Made by a program: the position numbers and the translations under genes. Positions 1 through 5,389 of a stretch of 7,151 nt of DNA are shown piece by piece. The stretch's first letter is position 1. Each line of letters opens with the position of its first letter. Under the pieces are notes generated by a model. That model was given only the letters and a program-made list of their open reading frames with translations, ran no database searches and had not been told where the DNA came from. Location: the NCBI GenBank assembly GCA_035315685.1, contig DATFXR010000880.1:1-7151 (forward strand), given 5' to 3'. Origin of the DNA: QHWK01 sp035315685. GTDB lineage: Bacteria > Acidobacteriota > Vicinamibacteria > Vicinamibacterales > CAVVIG01.

Positions 1-513
1 CGCCTCGTAGACGACGCCTTCGCGAATATCAGTCGCCAGCACCCTGATTCCTTCCGGTGAAAATCGTTCGTCCACGTCGCGACGGACGTGAATGTCAAAC
101 GCGAACGCCTCCTGCAGGCGCTCCATCATCGCCCGGGTCCCGGTCGGCCCCCACACCTGCAGCGGTACCGCTCGCCCCTGTGACGCCCAGGGGAACAGGA
201 GCAGCTCGGGCAGCGAAACGATGTGATCGGAATGCAGATGCGTGAGAAATACGCGAGTCACGCTCGCCGGGTTGATGTTCAGCCTGGCCAGACCGGTCGT
301 AAAGTTCCGACCGGCATCAAAGAGGAGCCTCTCGTCACCGGCGATTACCAACGTGCTGATCCCCAGGCGTTCGGGGCTAAATGTCGGTCCGCCCATTGTG
401 CCGAGAAGCACGACCTTCAGCTCGGATTCGCCGCCGTTGGTTGTCGGGGTCTGGGCGCGTGGCGAGGCGAGCGCGAAAACGCCCGCGAGGACAATCAGAG
501 ACGAAAGTCGCAT
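1..513 (-). CDS. Secreted metallo-beta-lactamase-fold hydrolase (3' end outside window)
   Basis: The first 171 codons are visible; the reading frame is open to base 1 and the C-terminus lies off the left edge. Residues 1-20 look like a Sec signal peptide (MRLSS, then a hydrophobic run, with likely cleavage after ASPRA), so the enzyme is probably periplasmic or extracellular. The fold is recognised from the strand and loop LGTMGGP (38-44), LLFDAG (63-68) and the metal-binding motif THLHSDH (91-97), which supplies the His-x-His-x-Asp-His ligands. The order resembles ribonuclease Z/arylsulfatase-like members of the superfamily, but the substrate cannot be named. The downstream metal ligands are not in the window. 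The start is fixed by a GGAGG at 522-518, four bases before the ATG. It follows the broken PIN toxin by 70 bases in the same direction, with no convincing promoter between them. The fold call is firm; the substrate is unknown. Confidence 0.88.
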   Translation of the reverse strand, partial: MRLSSLIVLAGVFALASPRAQTPTTNGGESELKVVLLGTMGGPTFSPERLGISTLVIAGDERLLFDAGRNFTTGLARLNINPASVTRVFLTHLHSDHIVSLPELLLFPWASQGRAVPLQVWGPTGTRAMMERLQEAFAFDIHVRRDVDERFSPEGIRVLATDIREGVVYEA

Positions 514-517
514 GCTG

Positions 518-522
518 CCTCC
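518..522 (-). promoter_or_regulatory. Shine-Dalgarno of the MBL-fold gene
   Basis: GGAGG read on the minus strand, four bases before the ATG at 513. It supports that start, which also yields a well-formed signal peptide. Confidence 0.7.
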
Positions 523-583
523 AAATGATCCGGCTGCGCGACGCCGTACGCGGGCGACGCCAAGTCTTCACTTCCGAGCCGGG

Positions 584-1058
584 TCATGGCCAGATAGACG
601 ACGGCAGCTCGATCGGGAGCGCCGCGGCTTTTCGATTGGTCTGACGCCGAACTGCCGGCAGCACATCGAAGCCGACCTGGCGAAAGTGGTCGTCGGTCGT
701 GATCACGGTCGTCACCCTCAACTCACGCATGATCGCAAAGCTGGTGCAGTCCGTGAACGACAGGTCCTTATCACGATACTGGAAGAAGAGGTTCCGCGCT
801 CGTTCGAAACGATCGTTATCGACACGCTCCCATCGCAACCTGGCGCTGCCATCGATCTGCTGCCACCATGCGTTCGTGGCGGCAGGCCCGAGACGGAACC
901 GAAGCAGGGTCAGCGTCTCGTCGACGACGAAGTCCGTGGTGACAAGAATTCGACCCGCCTCGAACGTCGCGTCACGGGCGGCAGTGCATGCCGTATGGAC
1001 AGGATCGGAACGTCGGCGACGCCATCCAGCCGCCTGTATCGACGAACACGGCGTTCAT
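584..1058 (-). pseudogene. Frameshifted VapC-like PIN-domain toxin
   Basis: The product would be a PIN-domain ribonuclease of about 158 residues, the toxin of a type II pair. The 5' part reads MNAVFVDTGGWM from the ATG at 1058 and then runs into a TGA in the same frame. From about 1006 the rest continues in another frame: DPVHTACTAARDATFEAGR, then VVDETLTLLRFRLG, RWERVDNDRFERARNLFF, SFTDCTSFAIMREL and TTDDHFRQVGFDVLP, to the TGA at 584. All four acidic residues expected of a PIN active site are present: D in VFVDTGG, E in VVDET, D in FTDCT and D in TTDDH. The span of 475 bases is not a multiple of three. The break lies between about 1025 and 1005. Its ATG overlaps the antitoxin stop as ATGA, a typical toxin-antitoxin layout. 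It is a true pseudogene or a sequencing error. Confidence 0.85.
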
Positions 1059-1303
1059 CGTCGGTACAAGATCGCGTCGTGGTCGACAGACGTACGTGCG
1101 TCATCGGATGAACCAACGGATTGCGCACGGTAGAGGGTGTCGTCCGCGAGCGCGATCGATGCGGTGCCATGATCGTCGACTGGAACAATCTGAAAAGCCG
1201 GCCGGCTGCGGTAGATCACCGTAAAGCGCGTGCCCTTACGCACACGTTCGACAACGTCGAGAAGCGTCGACCGCAGCCGTTTCGCATTGATCGGAACATT
1301 CGT
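1055..1303 (-). pseudogene. Phd/YefM-like antitoxin, start codon apparently lost
   Basis: The frame reads TNVPINAKRLRSTLLDVVER, then VRKGTRFTVIYRSRPAFQIV and PVDD, followed by an acidic tail ending DHDAILYRR. This is the layout of small Phd-like antitoxins: an N-terminal helix that sets back DNA-binding elements, then a beta-strand 'FTVIYRSRPAFQIVPV', then a toxin-binding tail. The frame is closed upstream by a TGA, and there is no ATG, GTG or TTG before INAK. An ACG stands where an ATG would be expected (1303-1301), six bases after a GAGGT (1314-1310), so an ATG to ACG change is the simplest reading. The first standard start in frame is the GTG at 1243, which would remove the first 20 residues including the INAKRLR helix. 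The gene ends in ATGA overlap with the toxin. ACG initiation at low level remains possible. Confidence 0.72.
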
Positions 1304-1317
1304 CCCAAGACCTCATG

Positions 1318-1357
1318 GGTTAACTCGAGTTCAACCATCGATCCGAGCCGATGTCAA
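1318..1357 (-). promoter_or_regulatory. Candidate promoter/operator of the toxin-antitoxin operon
   Basis: A perfect TTGACA -35 box lies at 1357-1352. At 17 bases spacing the -10 position is the weak TTGAAC (1334-1329). Overlapping it is the palindrome AACTCGAGTT (1322-1331), extended with one extra base to GGTT...AACC (1318-1336). An operator across the -10 box just upstream of an antitoxin gene fits the autoregulation known for such pairs. The -10 match is poor, so the promoter call is tentative. Confidence 0.35.
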
Positions 1358-1436
1358 CGTGGCACCAAGGGTCTGGGACACGCGCTAGAACTCGCAACCG
1401 CCTGTCTGAACGCGGATTGCGTCGAAACTGTGGGAT

Positions 1437-1480
1437 TGGCTCCTCAGGCTGGATTCGAACCAGCAACCCTCCGGTTAACA
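1437..1480 (-). tRNA. 3' half of a tRNA-Asn gene (GTT), probable integration scar
   Basis: Read on the minus strand this gives TGTTAACCGGA, GGGTT, the T arm GCTGG-TTCGAAT-CCAGC (1464-1448), the 3' acceptor strand CTGAGGA, the discriminator G and an encoded CCA (1439-1437). This is everything from T33 and the GTT anticodon to the 3' end of tRNA-Asn. The 5' half is absent: no D arm and no TCCTCAG acceptor strand precede it, and the kinase stop codon lies only 16 bases away. The anticodon-stem 5' strand is not correct either (TCCGCG where TCCGGC would be needed). It therefore cannot make a tRNA. A fragment from the anticodon loop to the 3' end is what tyrosine-recombinase integration at a tRNA leaves at the distal end of an island. 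Confidence 0.85.
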
Positions 1481-1495
1481 CGCGGAAAAAGAAAC

Positions 1496-4165
1496 TTAAC
1501 GCGGCCGATCCACCACCGCCATCCAATTTTCGACGACAATCGCCCGGCGTTCCCCGGCTCCGCCTGTCGAGCGCGCGAGGAGGAAACGCTTTCCGTCAGC
1601 CGTGACGTCGTAGCCTGGTTCGGCCGCCAGACCGTTCGGCCGCGACGGATCGAGATCGAAGAGCGCGACAGGCGTTCCAATGGTGAGCGTCGGCCGCGAT
1701 GTGACCGATACCGCCATCAGCTGCGACGGCTTCGCACCCTCTGCTCGATCGCCGGCTACGTAGAACAGCTCGCCTGTCTCGCGCGCGAACCGCGGCTGCC
1801 ACCCATCGCCCGCTACCTTCCAGCGTGCGCCCGCGTGAGGAAACGGCGTGACGAAGAGGTCGAGCCGCCGGTCGGGCGAGAGCGCGACGTACCCGAGCAA
1901 CGCGTCGTCCGGCGAGACGTCGAAGGTTCGCACATCAGGTTCCTCTTCTCCGTTGAACACCGGCTCGGATGCTCCAACGGTACCGTCGGGTGCCAGTGGC
2001 GCGTAACGAAGGCGTTGGTGGCCGCTCGTATCGGTGATGAACGCGAGATATCGGCCGTCGGGTGACACGCGTCCGGCCGTCCCGTCGACCAGCGCCTGCG
2101 GCTTGTCGCTGCCGTCGGAAGCGAGGCCGAAGATCCTCACGTTGTCGGCAGCCGGCTCGCCCGAGTACAGGAGCCGCTCGCTTTTCGGAAACCACGACGG
2201 CGCACCTTTCGTCGTGGCGTCGAAAGTCAGCCGTGTCTCGATTCCGGATCCGAGATCGCGGACGAACAGGGCCGCAGTGGTGGGCCCTGCCACGTACGCC
2301 ATCCGGCGGCCGTCCGGCGCGAGCGCGACGCGGTTCAGTCCTAGCCCGAGGCCGCCGAACTCGACAGCGGGTCCCGCGACCGGCATCTGAACGCCTTTGC
2401 GATCGACCCAGACGATCTCCGATTTCGCCGGCGCCTCCGACGAGAGGACCGCGACGAGCGTGTTGCCGCCGACGTCGAACCTGCCGACGCCGGCCTGCAC
2501 GAGCGCGGCCTTGGACAGGTCGAGCGCGCTCTCGGAGAACGGGAGCGTCCAGACTCCCCGGTTCGCGTCGGCGCGGCCGAAGACGAGGCGGTTCGGCGCG
2601 GCGAACTTCATCGATCCGATCGTGGCGTCGCTCGAGCGCACGACGCGCCGCGAGCCGTCGTACAGCTCGTGCCGATGTCCATCGCGCTGCCGCAGATGTG
2701 TGAGCACGACGATCCGGTTGTCCGGCAACGGCGTGATCTCGTGAAAGTCGATTTCGGTGGCGTGATCGACGTGAAGGTAAGCGGCCGGAACGCCGCCGCC
2801 GGCCGGGACCTTGTAGACGTTATCGCGCCACACCGAGAACACGATCGTTCCGTCCGGCAGCCATGCGGCATCGATCGCCTGACCGGACGCCGGAATCCTG
2901 CCGACGACGAACGCGGGGCCGCCGCCGGCGGGCACCGTTCGGATCGTCCCTTCCGCGTTGAAGCCGATCGACTGGCCGTCGGGCGACCAGAAGACGATCG
3001 ACGTGTCGCGCGGCACGACCGTGAGATCGCGTGCGTCGAGGGCATCGAACGCGCGCACGCGCAGATGACCGTCCACGACGAACGCCAGCCGCGATCCGTC
3101 GCGCGAGACGGCAAACGTGTCCATGCGCGCGAGCGCGGGCGGCAGATCGAAGCGGCGGAACGGTCCGGTCGCCGGCGCAGCGGGCCACCTGAGCGCGAAC
3201 GCCAGGCCGAGCACGACGAGCGCTCCCGCGACGGCCAGCCACACGGCGGCGCCAGTGCTCTTCGCGATCGGGACCGTCGCCGGCTCCGCCGCGTCGTCGG
3301 GGCGTTCGAGCGTGATGCGCGCTTCGCCGATGTCGCGCAAGCGCTGTCGCAGATCCTTCGTCAGACAACGGCGCAGCAGATGCGCGACGGCGGGCGGCGT
3401 CGCGGCCGGCAGCGCCTTCCAGTCGGGTTCGCGGGCGACGACCAGCCCGACGGTCTCGCCGAACGTGTCCCCGACGAACGGCTGGACGCCGGTCAGCATC
3501 TCGTACACGACCACGCCGAACGCCCAGATGTCGGCGCGCTTGTCGACCGGCTTGCCCCTGGCCTGCTCAGGCGCCATGTATGCCGCCGTGCCGAGCACGA
3601 TGCCGGTGGTCGTCCGACCGGCCGGGCTCGTCAGGGTCGCCGGCGGCGGAGCCGCCACCGTGAGCTGATCGCTCGTGTCACCAGCCGCCATCGCCTTCGC
3701 GAGCCCGAAGTCCAGCACCTTCACCGTGCCATCGGGCCGCACCTTGACGTTGGCCGGCTTCAGATCGCGGTGGACGATCCCCTGCTCGTGCGCCGCTTCG
3801 AGCGCGTCGGCGATCTGCCGTGCGATGGGCAGCGCTTCGTCGGCCGGGATCGGTCCGCGTGCGACGCGTTGCGCGAGGTCCTCGCCGTCGACAAACTCCA
3901 TGACCAGCGCGCGAATGCCGTCGCGCTCCTCGAGGCCGTGAATCTGGGCGATAGCCGGATGGTTGAGCGCTGCCAGCGTGTGGGCTTCGCGAGTGAACCG
4001 CGCCAGTCGGTCGGGATCCGAGGCGAACGCAGCGGGCAGAATCTTGAGGGCAACGTCGCGGTGCAGGCTGGTATCGCGAGCCCGGAACACTTCGCCCATG
4101 CCGCCCGCGCCGATGGCGGAAACGACCTGGTACGGCCCGATACGCATTCCCCGACTGAGCGCCAT
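1496..4165 (-). CDS. Transmembrane Ser/Thr protein kinase with C-terminal PD40/TolB-like propeller
   Basis: This 889-residue protein has an N-terminal Hanks-type kinase domain (about 11-285). It carries the glycine loop IGAGGMGEV (18-26), the VALK lysine K41, the alpha-C glutamate E60, HRDLKPAN (132-139, catalytic D134), DFG (152-154), a Thr-rich activation segment (185-193) and APE (198-200), so it should be active. One hydrophobic segment (about 307-327) follows. The remaining 550 residues contain repeated blades with motifs such as SRDG (354-357), SPDG (394-397), APDG (616-619) and SPDG (701-704), ending in DVTADGKRFLL and an IVVENW tail. By family knowledge the kinase is cytoplasmic and the propeller a periplasmic sensor or protein-interaction module; the ligand is unknown. 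The ATG gives the family start (LSRGMRIGPYQVV). No strong ribosome site precedes it. It is transcribed divergently from the LysM/FtsZ-like operon. Confidence 0.95.
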   Translation of the reverse strand: MALSRGMRIGPYQVVSAIGAGGMGEVFRARDTSLHRDVALKILPAAFASDPDRLARFTREAHTLAALNHPAIAQIHGLEERDGIRALVMEFVDGEDLAQRVARGPIPADEALPIARQIADALEAAHEQGIVHRDLKPANVKVRPDGTVKVLDFGLAKAMAAGDTSDQLTVAAPPPATLTSPAGRTTTGIVLGTAAYMAPEQARGKPVDKRADIWAFGVVVYEMLTGVQPFVGDTFGETVGLVVAREPDWKALPAATPPAVAHLLRRCLTKDLRQRLRDIGEARITLERPDDAAEPATVPIAKSTGAAVWLAVAGALVVLGLAFALRWPAAPATGPFRRFDLPPALARMDTFAVSRDGSRLAFVVDGHLRVRAFDALDARDLTVVPRDTSIVFWSPDGQSIGFNAEGTIRTVPAGGGPAFVVGRIPASGQAIDAAWLPDGTIVFSVWRDNVYKVPAGGGVPAAYLHVDHATEIDFHEITPLPDNRIVVLTHLRQRDGHRHELYDGSRRVVRSSDATIGSMKFAAPNRLVFGRADANRGVWTLPFSESALDLSKAALVQAGVGRFDVGGNTLVAVLSSEAPAKSEIVWVDRKGVQMPVAGPAVEFGGLGLGLNRVALAPDGRRMAYVAGPTTAALFVRDLGSGIETRLTFDATTKGAPSWFPKSERLLYSGEPAADNVRIFGLASDGSDKPQALVDGTAGRVSPDGRYLAFITDTSGHQRLRYAPLAPDGTVGASEPVFNGEEEPDVRTFDVSPDDALLGYVALSPDRRLDLFVTPFPHAGARWKVAGDGWQPRFARETGELFYVAGDRAEGAKPSQLMAVSVTSRPTLTIGTPVALFDLDPSRPNGLAAEPGYDVTADGKRFLLARSTGGAGERRAIVVENWMAVVDRPR

Positions 4166-4181
4166 GGCCCAATCGGTGGAA

Positions 4182-4187
4182 ATTATA
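4182..4187 (-). promoter_or_regulatory. -10 box (TATAAT) of the kinase gene
   Basis: A perfect TATAAT is read on the minus strand, 16 bases before the kinase ATG. A start site about seven bases downstream of the box would leave a leader of only about ten bases. No good -35 box is seen at 16-18 bases; the hexamer at 17 bases is AATACG. The position next to a recognised start makes it credible, but it could be chance. Confidence 0.45.
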
Positions 4188-4445
4188 TGGCGTGGCGCGT
4201 CAGACGTATTCGGCGACGGCTCCTGCCGGCGCGTGCCTGACAGATGCCAGCCCCTTCAGTTCGCCGACGAGTCGTGGATGGCCCCACTGCGGTTCTCTGG
4301 CGCGAGCCGCAGCAGGGGCCTCGAATCCCACCGCACCAGCGCAGGTGAGGAGAGTACATCGGGATGTGTAGCAAAAGCTCGACACGAGATCCCCCGCCGA
4401 CGGCCGAAGCTGTGCTGAATAGCAGGTGAATTCGCTGCGCGGCGT

Positions 4446-4460
4446 TGGCACATGGTTTGA
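4446..4460 (+). promoter_or_regulatory. Sigma-54-like promoter element, imperfect
   Basis: TGGCAC at 4446-4451, five bases, then TTGA at 4457-4460, where the sigma-54 consensus has TGGCAC-N5-TTGC. The -24 GG is intact and correctly spaced, but the important C of the -12 GC is A. It faces the LysM-like gene and would start near 4472. It is weak because of the -12 mismatch and could be chance. Confidence 0.2.
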
Positions 4461-4497
4461 GTCAGCCGCCGCGCAATCGACCAGGCAAGCTGACTCA
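4458..4497. repeat. 9-bp inverted repeat TGAGTCAGC / GCTGACTCA
   Basis: TGAGTCAGC at 4458-4466 is exactly complementary to GCTGACTCA at 4489-4497, with 22 bases between. The centres of the arms are about three helical turns apart, so it could be a paired operator or an RNA hairpin in the leader of the LysM-like gene. No T-run follows, so a terminator is unlikely. Confidence 0.6.
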
Positions 4498-4499
4498 GA

Positions 4500-4519
4500 G
4501 CGTCATGACGTCATGACGC
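4500..4519. promoter_or_regulatory. Perfect 20-bp palindrome, probable operator
   Basis: GCGTCATGACGTCATGACGC reads the same on both strands without a spacer. It also contains a direct repeat of GTCATGAC. It ends 21 bases before the LysM-like ATG and 9 bases before that gene's ribosome site, where a bound dimeric repressor could block transcription or early elongation. The length and perfection make chance unlikely. The regulator is not identified, and none is encoded in the window. Confidence 0.6.
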
Positions 4520-4528
4520 AGAACGGAT

Positions 4529-4532
4529 GAGG
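4529..4532 (+). promoter_or_regulatory. Ribosome-binding site of the LysM-like gene
   Basis: GAGG lies eight bases before the ATG at 4541. The spacing favours that ATG over the GTG at 4532, which overlaps the site. Confidence 0.6.
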
Positions 4533-4540
4533 TGTGCGGG

Positions 4541-5389
4541 ATGACGAGGTTCTCCCGTTGCGCATGGCCGATCGTTCTGACGCTCATGGCCGGGCCGACC
4601 GCGGCCTTCGCAGAGTCGTTCGCGTGCTACCCGGTTCGGCCGGGTGACACCGCATCCCGAGTCGCAAAGCGCATTACCGGCGACGCTTCTAACAAGTATC
4701 AGCCCTGGTTCGACATCGTGAACCTCTCGGGCAGATCCGTTCCCAAGTCCCAGTACGATCGCGTTCGTTCCGGATGGCGCGCGTGCATCCTCGAGAAGAC
4801 GGTCGAGGGCCGCCCGCTCGAAGCGCGTCAGGTCGTTGCCGACGAGGCGGCGAGGCAAGTCGAACCGCCGGCCGGTCCGCCGTCGGCCAGTGCTCCGCGC
4901 ACGATCCAGGATGTCTTTCAACCGAGTCTGGTCGCCCTTCGAGCGAGCCTGAATGTCGACCCTACACACGTAAGGCTTGGCGCCGCCGCCGTCGTCCCGG
5001 CGCTGGGATTCCTGATCCTCGGCGGGCACGTCCGGCGGCGGCATGCCGCAAGGATTTTCATGACTCAGTTTGCGAATCTCTTTGTCCGCGAGTTCGAGCG
5101 CCCACTCCTTCATCACGCGGCCGAGCCCGCGGTGAGGACCCAGCTTCGCATAAGCCCGTATCGAGCGCGGCTGGAGATTTGTCTGGCGCCCGCAAGCGGA
5201 CGCCGCTATCCAAACCTGTCGGATCACCGGAAAAATGTGGAATACGACGTGGACCGCGTGCTGTCCGCGCTTGCCGACGAATCATTCGCGCGCGGCCGGC
5301 TCCGCATGCGGGAAGGATGGGTCGTCGTGCCCTTTCGCTTCAGCCCCCGCCTGAAGCAACGAGGAGTCAGATGCATATCCTCCTTATAA
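4541..5389 (+). CDS. Exported LysM-like protein with one transmembrane segment and a cytoplasmic tail
   Basis: A 282-residue protein. Residues 1-24 form a signal peptide (MTRFSR, then a hydrophobic run ending TAAFA before ES). Residues 29-83 resemble a LysM peptidoglycan-binding domain: YPVRPGDTASRVAKRITGDA, then YQPWFDIVNLSGRSVP. Cys29 and Cys82 flank this domain and could form a disulphide. A Pro/Ala-rich linker (about 105-120) leads to a membrane segment (about 146-162), followed by HVRRRH, which by the positive-inside rule puts the last 120 residues in the cytoplasm. That tail (170-282) matches no family I recognise; it has amphipathic stretches and ends in a beta-like run WVVVPFRF. The stop overlaps the FtsZ-like gene by 19 bases, so the two are one operon and probably translationally coupled. 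I infer an envelope anchor or receptor for the FtsZ-like protein. Confidence 0.8.
   Translation: MTRFSRCAWPIVLTLMAGPTAAFAESFACYPVRPGDTASRVAKRITGDASNKYQPWFDIVNLSGRSVPKSQYDRVRSGWRACILEKTVEGRPLEARQVVADEAARQVEPPAGPPSASAPRTIQDVFQPSLVALRASLNVDPTHVRLGAAAVVPALGFLILGGHVRRRHAARIFMTQFANLFVREFERPLLHHAAEPAVRTQLRISPYRARLEICLAPASGRRYPNLSDHRKNVEYDVDRVLSALADESFARGRLRMREGWVVVPFRFSPRLKQRGVRCISSL
5361..5366 (+). promoter_or_regulatory. Ribosome-binding site of the FtsZ-like gene, inside the upstream gene
   Basis: GAGGAG lies four bases before the ATG at 5371 and within the last codons of the LysM-like gene. It fixes the FtsZ-like start and supports coupled translation. Confidence 0.75.

Larger units (their letters stand above)
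4166..4540. other. Divergent intergenic region (375 bases)
   Basis: This separates the kinase start from the LysM-like gene. The first 30 bases hold the kinase -10 box. From 4200 to about 4440 no convincing gene is seen; short minus-strand frames there lack family resemblance and ribosome sites. The last 100 bases, next to the LysM-like gene, carry an inverted repeat and a perfect palindrome, annotated separately. Confidence 0.6.

Noticed and set aside
242..1111. 289-codon plus-strand frame
   Set aside because: It is antisense to the metallo-beta-lactamase-fold gene and the PIN toxin, both recognisable on the minus strand, and shows no domain.
1481..1495. Intact tRNA-Asn ending at 1437
   Set aside because: The bases upstream of the anticodon loop give no D arm or 5' acceptor strand, and the kinase stop codon lies where they should be.
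1121..2065. 314-codon plus-strand frame containing LAPQAGFEPATLRLT
   Set aside because: It reads through the tRNA fragment in antisense; that peptide is the well-known false translation of a tRNA 3' half. The rest is antisense to the kinase tail.
2669..4240. 523-codon open frame on the plus strand opposite the kinase
   Set aside because: It is exactly antisense to the kinase coding region, Arg-rich without recognisable domains, and open only because of the GC-rich third positions of the true gene.
4310..4345. tRNA-like stretch CTCGAATCCC followed by CACCGCACCA
   Set aside because: It looks like a T loop and a CCA end, but the T stem does not pair (GGGGC against CCCAC) and no anticodon or D arm precedes it. 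A decayed tRNA scrap cannot be excluded.
4200..4451. 83-codon minus-strand frame in the intergenic region
   Set aside because: No ribosome site and no family resemblance, and other frames over the same bases are equally open. The peptide resembles typical GC-rich noise.
4532..4540. GTG start for the LysM-like gene
   Set aside because: It overlaps the GAGG that serves as ribosome site, adds only MCG before the signal peptide, and the ATG at 4541 gives better spacing.
4774..5370. N-terminal extension that would make the FtsZ-like protein 739 residues
   Set aside because: The extension lies wholly inside the LysM-like gene in another frame and is Arg/Pro-rich. The ATG at 5371 has a good ribosome site and starts on the first beta-strand of the GTPase fold.
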